Source of the DNA: Chrysiogenia bacterium
Lineage (GTDB): Bacteria; JAGRBM01
Assembly (NCBI GenBank): GCA_020434085.1
Contig: JAGRBM010000228.1
Coordinates: forward strand, 1-8,754
DNA: 8,754 nucleotides
Direction: 5' to 3'
Of the stretch, positions 1-6,457 are shown one piece after another (position 1 is the first letter of the stretch; the number at the start of each line of letters is the position of its first letter). Below the pieces are notes generated by a model. It made no database searches, was not told the origin of the DNA, and was given only the letters and a program-made list of their open reading frames with translations. The translations under genes were made by a program, and so were the position numbers.

Positions 1-192
1 ATCAGCCCGATCTCGGGCACGGTGATCGAGGTCAACGAGGAACTCTCGGACTCGCCCTCGGTCATCAATGACGAGCCCTACGGCGACGGGTGGCTCTACA
101 TCGTCGATCTGACCGACCCCGACGAGCTCAAGGATCTCATGGACGAAGACGCCTACGGCGAGTTTCTCGAAGCCGAGGGCGAAGACGAGTAG
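1..192 (+). CDS. gcvH: Glycine cleavage system H protein, C-terminal part (cut by the window edge)
   Basis: The last 63 residues of the H protein, which carries the aminomethyl group on a lipoyl-lysine between the P, T and L proteins of the glycine cleavage complex in the cytoplasm. The frame opens with SPISGTVIEVNEEL, the strand that follows the lipoyl-lysine hairpin. It continues with PYGDGWLYIVDLTDPDEL and an acidic tail with AYGEFLEAEGE, all characteristic of the H protein C-terminal half. The lipoylated lysine and the start lie upstream of the window. An intrinsic terminator begins 30 nt after the TAG stop, so gcvH is the last gene of its unit here. Whether gcvT or gcvP lies upstream cannot be seen. 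Confidence 0.93.
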   Translation: MSPISGTVIEVNEELSDSPSVINDEPYGDGWLYIVDLTDPDELKDLMDEDAYGEFLEAEGEDE

Positions 193-221
193 CCAGGGGC
201 AGCAAAGCCCAGCAAAGCGAA

Positions 222-248
222 AGCCCGGCCATCTGGCCGGGCTTTTTT
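222..248 (+). terminator. Intrinsic terminator after gcvH
   Basis: A perfect 10-bp GC-rich stem (arms 222-231 and 234-243, AGCCCGGCCA against TGGCCGGGCT) with a tight loop is followed directly by a run of T (243-248). Position and strand fit the end of gcvH. Confidence 0.9.
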
Positions 249-280
249 GTGAGCGCCCGGTTTGCAACTTTGCCCAAAGC

Positions 281-314
281 AAAAAACCCATCCGCCGCCG
301 AAGCGGGGATGGGT
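281..314 (-). terminator. Intrinsic terminator of the atpZ-I-B-E cluster
   Basis: Read on the minus strand: an outer 8-bp stem (ACCCATCC/GGATGGGT), one bulged base, an inner CCGC/GCGG stem and a TTCG tetraloop, followed by six T (complement of 281-286). It lies 49 nt past the atpE stop. Together with the gcvH terminator 32 nt away it insulates two convergent transcription units. Confidence 0.88.
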
Positions 315-363
315 CTTTTGCTGCGCGGGAAGGGTCCCGCACGCAGGAAAAGGCAGCTCCGGA

Positions 364-696
364 CTAGAGCGTGACCTTGCCCTGCAGGAAGAACGCGATG
401 AGAAGGCCGTAAATCACGAGCGACTCGATCAGAGCCAGGGCGATAATCATCGCGGTCTGGAGCTGACCCGAAGCGCTGGGATTGCGGGCCATGCCCTCCA
501 GGGCGGCAACGGCGGCCTTGGACTGGCCGAGCGCGCCGGCGAGGGCGGCAATGGCAATGGCCATGGCGGCGGAGAAGCCGACCAGACCCTTGTCGGTGAA
601 ACCGCCGTAGGCGGCCTCTTCTGCGGCAAAAGCCGGGGCGGCGGTGAGGGCGAATGCCGCGAAGGCAAAAACGCTGAGCGCAATCTTGTTAAGCAT
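364..696 (-). CDS. atpE: F0F1 ATP synthase subunit c, with signal-like N-terminus
   Basis: Subunit c forms the rotating membrane ring of the F-type ATP synthase and carries the ion. The 110-residue product has a signal-like N-terminus (residues 1-24, ending AFA before AEE), helix 1 at about 37-66, the polar loop ARNP (70-73) and helix 2 at about 79-104 with the ion-binding Glu91 in ALIESLVIY. Family members are usually 70-90 residues, so the extra length is the N-terminal extension. The usual GxGxGxG packing motif of helix 1 reads A53-x-A55-x-G57-x-S59. The ATG at 696 is chosen because AAAGGA ends 7 nt and AAGGAGG ends 13 nt before it, and because the product then begins with a typical signal-like stretch. 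The open frame extends further upstream, but only as an out-of-frame reading of the atpB 3' end. It is the last gene of the atp cluster. Confidence 0.95.
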   Translation of the reverse strand: MLNKIALSVFAFAAFALTAAPAFAAEEAAYGGFTDKGLVGFSAAMAIAIAALAGALGQSKAAVAALEGMARNPSASGQLQTAMIIALALIESLVIYGLLIAFFLQGKVTL

Positions 697-702
697 TGGG
701 AA

Positions 703-716
703 TTCCTTTCCTCCTT
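703..716 (-). promoter_or_regulatory. Strong double Shine-Dalgarno of atpE
   Basis: The minus strand reads AAGGAGG then AAAGGA (complement of 710-716 and 704-709). The closer one has 7-nt spacing to the atpE ATG. It is by far the strongest ribosome binding site in the atp cluster, fitting the need for many c subunits per complex. The effect on translation is inferred. Confidence 0.7.
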
Positions 717-741
717 GGGATGTGCGTGCGCCTTTTTCTGC

Positions 742-759
742 GGTTTGAAACTTCAAACC
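742..759 (-). promoter_or_regulatory. Hairpin in the atpB-atpE spacer
   Basis: A perfect inverted repeat, GGTTTGAA (742-749) and TTCAAACC (752-759), lies in the 73-nt gap between atpB and atpE. It begins 11 nt past the atpB stop codon and ends about 45 nt before the atpE start. There is no T-run behind it, so it is unlikely to terminate transcription. It could stabilise or process the atpE message; that role is inference. Confidence 0.45.
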
Positions 760-769
760 ATTGAAAACT

Positions 770-1462
770 TTAGTGATCGTGTGCCGTGGCCAGCGCGATG
801 TACACCATCGAGAGCAGGGTGAACACCAGCGCCTGGATGAAGGAAACAAAGGTTCCAACTCCCAGGAAAACCGCCGGGACGACGAGTTTTACCAGATCCG
901 AGAAAATCGCGATCACCAGGTGATCGCCGAAGATATTGCCGTAGAGACGAATGGCCAGCGAGGCCGGACGCACCAGATGGCTGACCAGCTCGATGACGAA
1001 GAAGAGCGGGGCGATGAAAATGACCGGGCCCATCATGTGCTTGAGGTAGCCGGCCAGGCCGTTCTCTTTGATGCCATAGACGTTGTAGCCGATGAAAATG
1101 ACGCCCGAGACAGCCAGGTTCGTGTTGATGTTGTCGGTGGGGGGCAGGAACCCCGGAATCACGCCGAGCATGTTCGCCACGAAGATGTAGAGAAAGGTCG
1201 GCGCCATCAGCCACATGTATTTGCGACCGTCGTGACCGATGATGTCGTCGCACAGATTGGCGAGGCCGCCCACGGCGAGCTCGGCGACGTTGGCCATCGT
1301 AAACTTCTCATCGGGAATGCGCGCGTCGGCACGCTTGCGGAGGCTGCCCACCGCCGCCAGAGAGAAGATGGCGAGGAAGGTGAAAGTCACACCAGCCATC
1401 ACGACGTGGATGTAGTGGTGGCTGTCATGCAGAAACAGGTCAAACCAGGAATGATGTCCCAT
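770..1462 (-). CDS. atpB: F0F1 ATP synthase subunit a
   Basis: Subunit a is the stator membrane protein that provides the two ion half-channels against the c ring. The 230-residue product has several hydrophobic helices. The essential arginine is Arg172 in LAIRLYGN (E. coli Arg210), and Gln210 in SFIQALVF matches E. coli Gln252. By ungapped alignment from these anchors, E. coli Gly218, Glu219 and His245 correspond here to Asp180, His181 and Gly203. The N-terminus is histidine-rich (GHHSWF, HDSHHYIHV). The ATG at 1462 gives normal family length. A weak AAGGAT lies about 11 nt upstream. It is 26 nt downstream of atpI and 73 nt upstream of atpE, in one leftward unit. Confidence 0.96.
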   Translation of the reverse strand: MGHHSWFDLFLHDSHHYIHVVMAGVTFTFLAIFSLAAVGSLRKRADARIPDEKFTMANVAELAVGGLANLCDDIIGHDGRKYMWLMAPTFLYIFVANMLGVIPGFLPPTDNINTNLAVSGVIFIGYNVYGIKENGLAGYLKHMMGPVIFIAPLFFVIELVSHLVRPASLAIRLYGNIFGDHLVIAIFSDLVKLVVPAVFLGVGTFVSFIQALVFTLLSMVYIALATAHDH

Positions 1463-1488
1463 CGGCCGTGTTGATCCTTACCAAACGC

Positions 1489-1920
1489 TCAAGAATTCTC
1501 TGCGTGTTCGCCCTCGGGCCCCAGGCTGCCCGGCTGCTGCTTGCGAAGGCCATCGGCCACGATCCCAAGCAGCAGTGTTGAAAAACCAATCAAAAATCCG
1601 ATGCGGCTGATCGGAGTCCGGGTCATCAGCACGAAGAGCCCACCGTAGAGAACGACGAACTTTCCAAATGCCACAAAGCCCAGAATCACTTTGCGCCGCG
1701 GGGTCAGGGGCTCACTCTCGCGCCCGGCCAGCATGCCGGTAACCAGCGTGCGGAGCATCCAGAGATTGGCGAAGGCCACCAATCCGCCGATGCCGGCGCC
1801 GGCCGCTACGTGCGAGCCCATCAGGGGAACCAGTGCCAGGGAAACCACAACCGTGAGCGCGAGTACCGTTGTCTCGATGCGCTCAGTCCCGGCCGTCTGT
1901 TTGGTCGCCTCCGGCGGCAT
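1489..1920 (-). CDS. atpI: ATP synthase subunit I (AtpI-like assembly factor)
   Basis: A 143-residue membrane protein with four predicted helices (about 17-34, 38-58, 78-99 and 104-122) and a charged, hydrophilic C-terminal tail. Size, topology, a lysine inside the third helix (FGKFVVLYGG) and the position directly before atpB identify it as AtpI. In other bacteria AtpI helps c-ring assembly and, with AtpZ, has been linked to divalent cation transport. Sequence conservation in this family is low, so the call leans on context. The ATG at 1920 lies inside the atpZ reading frame (38-nt overlap), with GGGAAG about 6 nt before it. I see no ATG, GTG or TTG nearer to the atpZ stop, so translational coupling is likely. 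Confidence 0.85.
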   Translation of the reverse strand: MPPEATKQTAGTERIETTVLALTVVVSLALVPLMGSHVAAGAGIGGLVAFANLWMLRTLVTGMLAGRESEPLTPRRKVILGFVAFGKFVVLYGGLFVLMTRTPISRIGFLIGFSTLLLGIVADGLRKQQPGSLGPEGEHAENS

Positions 1921-2158
1921 TGTTACTTCCCGATCCGTAGCGTTTGAGAATCTGCAGTAAGTTCCAGAACCCGCCTACGAATCCCGTTGTCAGCAAAATC
2001 AGGAACAGCCAGGGGCTGGTTCCGAAATTCTCGTCGGCCAGGGCGCCCAGAAAGGCGCTTCCGCCGAGAACCGCTCCCAGTTGGCTGGCGGCGGCGGCGA
2101 GGATACTCACCTTCTGCCAGCGTTTGGGGCTCGTTTGCTGCTTGTCGCTGGTTGTCAT
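1883..2158 (-). CDS. atpZ: AtpZ/AtpI-family accessory membrane protein of the ATP synthase cluster
   Basis: A 91-residue protein with two predicted membrane helices (about 17-40 and 49-71), the motif FGTSPWLFLILLTTGFVGGF around residues 45-64 and a basic LKRY end to helix 2. This matches the small AtpZ (also called AtpQ or F0F1-ATPase subunit) family found at the head of atp operons. The ATG at 2158 gives the usual family length. It has no well-spaced ribosome binding site (AGGGG is only 1 nt away). A GTG at 2248 in the same frame would add 30 residues that do not look membrane-like or conserved, so I did not use it. The last 38 nt overlap atpI. Confidence 0.82.
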   Translation of the reverse strand: MTTSDKQQTSPKRWQKVSILAAAASQLGAVLGGSAFLGALADENFGTSPWLFLILLTTGFVGGFWNLLQILKRYGSGSNNAAGGDQTDGRD

Positions 2159-2206
2159 TCCCCTGCCAGCGTTTCGCGCGGGGAAACCCTCCCCAGCGCG
2201 CGCATT

Positions 2207-2235
2207 GGGTAACACACCCTCTCGCAGCGTGTCAA
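2207..2235 (-). promoter_or_regulatory. Possible promoter of atpZ-I-B-E
   Basis: On the minus strand a perfect TTGACA (complement of 2230-2235) stands 71 nt before atpZ, inside the 169-nt gap after hemL. Seventeen bases further on is TTACCC (2207-2212), a poor -10 match. The -35 is striking in such GC-rich DNA, but the weak -10 keeps this tentative. Confidence 0.35.
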
Positions 2236-2327
2236 CTATTCCGGGCACTTCCCCGGGGCTTTATTTCCCCAGTCATTCCGGCCACTTGAAGGCGCAATTT
2301 TGTCGCCCCCGCGCGCGTCCCGAAGCC

Positions 2328-3626
2328 CTAGCGGGCCAGCGCCGCAAGAACCCGCTCGGCGGCCCGAATTGTCTTTCGAATCTGGGCCTCTGTGTGCGCC
2401 AGGGAGAGGAATCCGGCCTCGTAGGGCGAGGGCGCAAGATAAATCCCCTCTTCAAGCATCCCCCAGAAAAAGGGAGTGAAGAATTCGAGGTTGCTCCGTT
2501 GCACGTCGACAAAGCTGCGCACGGGCGTCTCGCTGAAGTAGGTGCACATCATCGCGCCCACGCGCTGGACCTGCGCGGGAACGCCGGCGTTCTTGAACGC
2601 GGCCGCAAGTCCCTTCTCCAGGATCTTCCCGCGCGCCTCCAGCGTGCGGTAGCTCGCCGGCGTGAGTTCCTTGAGTGTGGCCAGCCCGGCCGCCACCGCC
2701 AGCGGATTGCCCGAGAGCGTGCCCGCCTGATAGACCGGGCCCTCCGGCGAGATCTTGTGCATCAGGTCGGCGCGCCCGCCGTAGGCTGCCAGCGGCAGGC
2801 CGCCGCCCACCACCTTGCCCAGACAGGTCAGGTCCGGCTTGATCTTGAAGCGCTGCTGCGCGCCGCCGCGGGCCACGCGAAAGCCGGTCATCACTTCATC
2901 CAGGATCAGCAGCGCGCCGTGCTTCGTACATTGCTCGCGCAGGCCTTCGAGAAAGCCCGGCACCGGCGGGACGCAGCCCATGTTTCCCGCAACGGGCTCG
3001 ACGATGATCGCCGCGATCTCGCCCCTGTTTTTTCGAAAGAGCTTTGCCACCGATTCCAGGTCGTTGTAGCCCGCAACCAGCGTGTGCTTGGCGAAGTCCC
3101 CGGGGACGCCTGCCGAGTCGGGCGAGCCGTGGGTGAGCGCGCCCGAGCCTGCCTTGACCAGCAGCGAATCGGCGTGGCCGTGGTAGCAACCCTCGAACTT
3201 GATGATCTTGTCGCGGCCGGTCGCGCCGCGCGCCAGGCGAAGCGCGCTCATGGTGGCCTCGGTGCCCGAGTTCACCAGGCGCAGGCGCTCGACGCTGGGA
3301 ACCCGGCGGCGAATTTCTTCGGCCAGCTCGCTCTCGCCTTCGGTGGGGGCGCCAAAGCTCGCGCCGTTTCTGGCCGCACGTTCAATGGCTTTGACGACTT
3401 TGGGATGGGCATGGCCCAGAATCAGCGGGCCCCAGGAACCCACGTAGTCGATGTAGGTGTTGCCATCGATGTCGGTGATGGTCGCCCCCTTGCCTGAGGC
3501 AATAAACGGCGGGTTGCCGCCCACATTGCCGAAGGCGCGAACCGGCGAATTGACGCCGCCGGGCAGGGATTTGAGGGCGCGCTGGTGGGCGCGCCGGGAC
3601 TTGGCGTGGGATTTCTTCTGGGGCAT
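2328..3626 (-). CDS. hemL: Glutamate-1-semialdehyde 2,1-aminomutase
   Basis: A cytoplasmic PLP enzyme converting glutamate-1-semialdehyde to 5-aminolevulinate, the last step of the C5 route into haem and other tetrapyrroles. The 432-residue product is full length for the family. Visible signatures are [12 protein letters not shown] (21-32), the phosphate-binding SGTEA (120-124), CYHGHAD (147-153), LDEVMTGFR with Asp243 at the PLP pyridine nitrogen, and the Schiff-base Lys271 in [23 protein letters not shown] follows at about 299-310. The ATG at 3626 has GAGG about 8 nt upstream. It runs in the same direction as the atp cluster and diverges from the DUF4124 gene across 257 nt. In that gap the minus strand has a TTTAAT (complement of 3645-3650) that could be a -10 box, but no convincing -35. 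Confidence 0.97.
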   Translation of the reverse strand: MPQKKSHAKSRRAHQRALKSLPGGVNSPVRAFGNVGGNPPFIASGKGATITDIDGNTYIDYVGSWGPLILGHAHPKVVKAIERAARNGASFGAPTEGESELAEEIRRRVPSVERLRLVNSGTEATMSALRLARGATGRDKIIKFEGCYHGHADSLLVKAGSGALTHGSPDSAGVPGDFAKHTLVAGYNDLESVAKLFRKNRGEIAAIIVEPVAGNMGCVPPVPGFLEGLREQCTKHGALLILDEVMTGFRVARGGAQQRFKIKPDLTCLGKVVGGGLPLAAYGGRADLMHKISPEGPVYQAGTLSGNPLAVAAGLATLKELTPASYRTLEARGKILEKGLAAAFKNAGVPAQVQRVGAMMCTYFSETPVRSFVDVQRSNLEFFTPFFWGMLEEGIYLAPSPYEAGFLSLAHTEAQIRKTIRAAERVLAALAR

Positions 3627-3883
3627 GTGCGGGCCTCGCTGGGAATTAAAAGCAATGCGGCGCCCGGCCCGGGGAGGGCGCGCGCCGCGCCTTCCAAGGG
3701 ATGGGCGCTTGCGGGCGCTGAGTCAAGTCGCACGGCCCGCGGCGGCGGTGTTTGCCCACGTCTGGAGCCTGCTTGCACAATCAGGTAGACTTGGCTGGCT
3801 TGGAAATCACGATGGCATCGGGCCGCGCGAGTTCCCCATTGGACGGGGGCGGCGCGTTCAGGAGAGCCTCAAGAGGATTGCGA

Positions 3884-4633
3884 ATGAAGACGCGCGAAGA
3901 ATTGACATGGGGGCACAGTCCCCGATCTTTCAAGGGCCTTGCACTTGCCGGCTTGCTGGCACTCGGCCTGCTCCTTGTGAGTCCGGTAAGTCCGGCGCGG
4001 GCGGGGAAGATCTACAAGTATCGCGACAGCAACGGACAGACGCATTTTGTCGATGATCTTCGCAAGATCCCGACCAAGTATCGCGACCAGGTGGAAAAGC
4101 GCCCCGCGCGCAGCACCCGCCCGGCGGCGCCGGCTGCCGAAGAAGCCGGCGAGGGACAGGGTGAAGAGGGCGCGGCTGCCGGTGGCAGCGGCGAGAAATC
4201 GGGCGTGGCTCCCAAGGAAGGCGTGGACCTGACCGGACTTCCGCCCGACATCGACCCGGCCACGGTTGTCGGGCGCGATCCCGAAACCGGTCGCTTCCTT
4301 CTGGATCCGGGCCGCCCCGAGCGACTCAAGGCCGAGCAGGAGCGTGCCGAGGAACTCAACAAGCAGCAGAAGCTCGGCCAGGCCGACAAGGACGGGCACG
4401 ACCGGGCCTGGTGGCGCCAGCGCATCGCGAGCTGCCGCGCCGAGGCGAAGAACCTGCGCGAGCAGCACAAGGCCGCCAGCGCCGCCTACGTGGGCAGCCA
4501 GAAATTCGGCATGCCCGAAGAGGCCAGGCGCGTCGAGGAACTCAATGAGCGCGCCAAGGCCAAGGAGGCCGAGTGCGCGCGCATTCCCGAAGATGCGCGC
4601 GCCGCCGGCGCGCCGGTTGGCTGGGTTCGCTAG
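3884..4633 (+). CDS. Exported DUF4124-domain protein of unknown function
   Basis: A 249-residue protein. Residues 1-40 form a Sec-type signal peptide with a long n-region, hydrophobic core at about 17-36 and a likely cut after ARA. It is followed at once by GKIYKYRDSNGQTHFVDDL (41-59), which matches the DUF4124 pattern of I-Y-K-x-x-D-x-x-G-x-x-H-F. Residues 75-110 are Ala/Gly/Glu-rich low complexity. From about 142 to 235 it is charged and probably helical or coiled-coil, with two cysteines (184 and 231). It ends AGAPVGWVR, close to a C-terminus I recall from deltaproteobacterial relatives. The ATG at 3884 has GAGG 7 nt upstream; a longer frame from 3752 would bury the signal peptide. DUF4124 proteins have no settled function; a periplasmic or envelope role is inferred. 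A terminator follows. Confidence 0.8.
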   Translation: MKTREELTWGHSPRSFKGLALAGLLALGLLLVSPVSPARAGKIYKYRDSNGQTHFVDDLRKIPTKYRDQVEKRPARSTRPAAPAAEEAGEGQGEEGAAAGGSGEKSGVAPKEGVDLTGLPPDIDPATVVGRDPETGRFLLDPGRPERLKAEQERAEELNKQQKLGQADKDGHDRAWWRQRIASCRAEAKNLREQHKAASAAYVGSQKFGMPEEARRVEELNERAKAKEAECARIPEDARAAGAPVGWVR

Positions 4634-4644
4634 TGATTTGATCT

Positions 4645-4676
4645 CGCGTGTGCCCGGGCATCGGCACGCGGTTTTT
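4645..4676 (+). terminator. Intrinsic terminator after the DUF4124 gene
   Basis: The stem CGCGTG (4645-4650) with CACGCG (4665-4670) can be extended inward by two pairs across a bulge, and is followed by a G and five T (4672-4676). It lies 12 nt past the DUF4124 stop and 41 nt before the next gene, so the GNAT gene probably needs its own promoter, which I could not locate. Confidence 0.72.
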
Positions 4677-4716
4677 GGGTGATCGGTGAGCTGCACGCAG
4701 GCTGCCGCAAGGGGGG

Positions 4717-5673
4717 ATGATGCCGGTTGTTGATTTGATTGCAGAGTCCGACCGTGAGCTCGTTGCCGATTTGCTCGGCGAGGGCCACGCGGCCGAAAAG
4801 CTCGCATCCGGAATGCACATCGGCACGAGCGTGCCGGCCACCGAAGAGACACTCAACTGGCTGGCCGCCACTTGTCCGGACGGGGCCTTCGGCCTCTACG
4901 ACGAGGGCCGGCTCAAGGGGATCTGCTACGCCCACGTGCAGGGGCGCGAGGGCTGGCTTGGGCCTTTCTCGGTTTTCGAGAACGAGCAGGGCAAGGGCTA
5001 CGGAGCGATGCTGCTTCAGAAGGCTATCGCCCACGTGCTCAACAAGAGCGTGACCACCGTGGGGATGGAAGGTCCCGCCTCCCCCCAGATTCTGGGCTTC
5101 CTCGGCAAGGTCGGTTTCTCCCCGTCCGCCGTTGTTGCGACGCTCGAAGTGCCCGTCAGCTCGCTGCCCGAGCAGATGGACTTCTGGGTGGACGCCTATT
5201 CGGCCAAGAGCGAGGAAGAGCGCAAGGAGCTCAATCACCAGCTCACCGCCTTTGTGGAGCAGGCCACCCGCGGGGCCGACTACCGCCACCTCATCGAAGC
5301 GACCCAGTATACCAATGCCGGCGAGACGCTCATCTTCTATGAAGAAAAAGAGATCGTCGCCATGGCCATCGCCCACAAGGGCCCTTACTACATGAACGAG
5401 CACGACGACTCGATTCATATCCACTCGCTGGTCTGCCACGTCAAAAAGAACGTCGGCCGTCTCGACCAGCTCATCACCGCCATCGGTGCCTACGCGCGGG
5501 TGCAGGAGAAGAAATACCTGCGCATCCGCATCCTCAGCGAAGACGATACGAACTATCAGTATCTGCTCTCGCGCGGCTTTCGCGTGGTGGAAACCCGCCA
5601 GCAGTTCACCCTGGAGGGCTGCCCCTGGCAGCGCGCCGCCGGTTACGTGGTCTTTGCCAACTGGCAGTTCTGA
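4717..5673 (+). CDS. Two-domain GNAT-type acetyltransferase-like protein
   Basis: A 318-residue cytoplasmic protein. The N-terminal half (about 1-145) is a GNAT domain: the beta-strand GWLGPFSVF (79-87) is followed by the acetyl-CoA pyrophosphate loop EQGKGYGAMLL (90-100), which fits motif A (Q-x-x-G-x-G), and GFLGKVGFSPS near the domain end. The C-terminal half (about 165-318) has GNAT-like traits such as IHIHSLVCHVKK, LITAIGAYARVQEKKYLRIRI and YLLSRGFRVVETRQQFTLE, but no clear Q/R-x-x-G-x-G loop, so it may be a degenerate second GNAT domain. The substrate is unknown. An AAGGGGGG run directly precedes two tandem ATG codons (4717 and 4720); the second has better spacing. The stop is 4 nt before the mobA start, suggesting an operon. 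Confidence 0.78.
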   Translation: MMPVVDLIAESDRELVADLLGEGHAAEKLASGMHIGTSVPATEETLNWLAATCPDGAFGLYDEGRLKGICYAHVQGREGWLGPFSVFENEQGKGYGAMLLQKAIAHVLNKSVTTVGMEGPASPQILGFLGKVGFSPSAVVATLEVPVSSLPEQMDFWVDAYSAKSEEERKELNHQLTAFVEQATRGADYRHLIEATQYTNAGETLIFYEEKEIVAMAIAHKGPYYMNEHDDSIHIHSLVCHVKKNVGRLDQLITAIGAYARVQEKKYLRIRILSEDDTNYQYLLSRGFRVVETRQQFTLEGCPWQRAAGYVVFANWQF

Positions 5674-5677
5674 GCCC

Positions 5678-6253
5678 GTGCCCGGCAAACCCGCAACGCT
5701 CATCCTCTGCGGCGGCGCAAGCAGCCGCATGGGGAGTGACAAGGCTTTCATTGAAATCGGCGGCAAGGAGCTCATCGAGCGGGTGATTGCCGTCGCCCGA
5801 GAGATTTCCGACGAAGTGATCCTCGTTGCCCCCGACGCGCAGCGCTTGGCCCACCTGGGCCTGCCCGTCCTGGCCGAGGAAGCGCCGGGGCAGGGGCCGC
5901 TCGAAGCCATGCGGGTAGGCCTCGATGCCATCAGCGCGCCCGCGGCCTTCGTGCTGGCCTGCGACCTGCCCGGTCTTAGCGCGCCGCCGTTCGAGAAGAT
6001 GCGTACGCTTCTGGGAGAGCAGACCGACGCCGTTGTTCCGCGCGAAGGCGAACGCGATCACCCGCTGTGCGCGCTCTACCAAAAGCGCTGCGACAAGGTA
6101 TTCGAAACCTCCCTCAAGAACGGCGAGCGCGCCGTGCACCGGGCGCTCGCGTCCCTGCAGGTCTCGCATCCCACGGGCGAGGACCTTGGCGCGCCGGAGG
6201 GATTCTTCGACAACCTCAACACGCCCGAAGATGTCGCCAGAATCAGCAAATAG
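5678..6253 (+). CDS. mobA: Molybdenum cofactor guanylyltransferase
   Basis: MobA transfers GMP from GTP to molybdopterin, making the MGD form of the cofactor used by DMSO-reductase-type enzymes. The 191-residue product matches the E. coli length (about 194). It shows the nucleotide-binding signature LILCGGASSRMGSDK (8-22; Arg17 and Lys22 conserved), the metal-binding ACDLP (94-98, Asp96), RDHPLCALY (126-134) and FFDNLNTPEDV (177-187) near the C-terminus. A GTG start at 5678 is required, because the first downstream ATG falls inside the signature loop. There is no visible Shine-Dalgarno, and the GTG is 4 nt after the GNAT stop, so translation is probably coupled. No other molybdopterin gene is visible in the window. 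Confidence 0.92.
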   Translation: MPGKPATLILCGGASSRMGSDKAFIEIGGKELIERVIAVAREISDEVILVAPDAQRLAHLGLPVLAEEAPGQGPLEAMRVGLDAISAPAAFVLACDLPGLSAPPFEKMRTLLGEQTDAVVPREGERDHPLCALYQKRCDKVFETSLKNGERAVHRALASLQVSHPTGEDLGAPEGFFDNLNTPEDVARISK

Positions 6254-6286
6254 ACCGCCGGTGAACGCTGGCAAGTTCCCTACGCG

Positions 6287-6370
6287 TGTCATTCTGAGCA
6301 TAGCGAAGAATCGGTTTGGAGCAGCAGTGAACCTCCGACAACGCGATCCTTCGCTGCGCTCAGGATGACA
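6287..6370. repeat. REP-doublet (REPIN-like) inverted repeat, copy 1
   Basis: Two 26-nt arms, 6287-6312 and 6345-6370, are inverted repeats of each other (22 of 26 positions match) around a 32-nt centre. The arm consensus begins TGTCATCCTGAGC and ends AGCGAAGGATC. The same arm occurs in the element at 7582. It lies 33 nt after mobA and upstream of the radical SAM gene, in non-coding DNA. The transcript could fold into a long hairpin. REP-type doublets of this kind are scattered through many genomes and are thought to be moved by RAYT (TnpA-REP) proteins; none is encoded here. Confidence 0.82.
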
Positions 6371-6457
6371 CCGTAACTGGCTTGAGATCTTGGCCCCGTG
6401 AACCGCCAAGCTTCTCTTGAGGCATCGCTGGCGCAACCGGCATTCGGGTGTGCCACA

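Noticed and set aside
364-696. Sodium-specific ATP synthase
   Set aside because: Gln58, Glu91, Ser92 and Tyr96 match the Na+ ligand set, but the position of the key Thr67 of Ilyobacter is Leu93. The ES-L-x-x-Y pattern also occurs, as I recall, in proton-using deltaproteobacterial enzymes.
697-858. Longer atpE starting at 858
   Set aside because: The extra residues are an out-of-frame reading of the atpB 3' end and the spacer. The ATG at 696 has ideal ribosome binding sites and yields a signal-like start.
2159-2248. atpZ start at the upstream GTG (2248)
   Set aside because: It would add 30 residues not typical of the family and would place the TTGACA promoter candidate inside the coding sequence; the ATG at 2158 gives normal length.
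1944-3497. Plus-strand open frame of 517 codons
   Set aside because: Antisense to atpZ and hemL, whose motifs are unmistakable; no domain in the product.
3869-4852. Minus-strand open frame of 327 codons opposite the DUF4124 gene
   Set aside because: The plus strand has a signal peptide, a DUF4124 motif, a Shine-Dalgarno site and a terminator, while the minus-strand product shows only composition-driven sequence.
4630-5931. Minus-strand open frame of 433 codons opposite the GNAT gene and the start of mobA
   Set aside because: Mirror frame of GC-rich codons, with no motif and no ribosome binding site supporting it.
6254-6457. RiPP precursor peptide upstream of the radical SAM gene
   Set aside because: The stretch is mostly the REP-type element. 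The only extra coding possibility is an in-frame GTG extension of the enzyme itself, without leader/core features.
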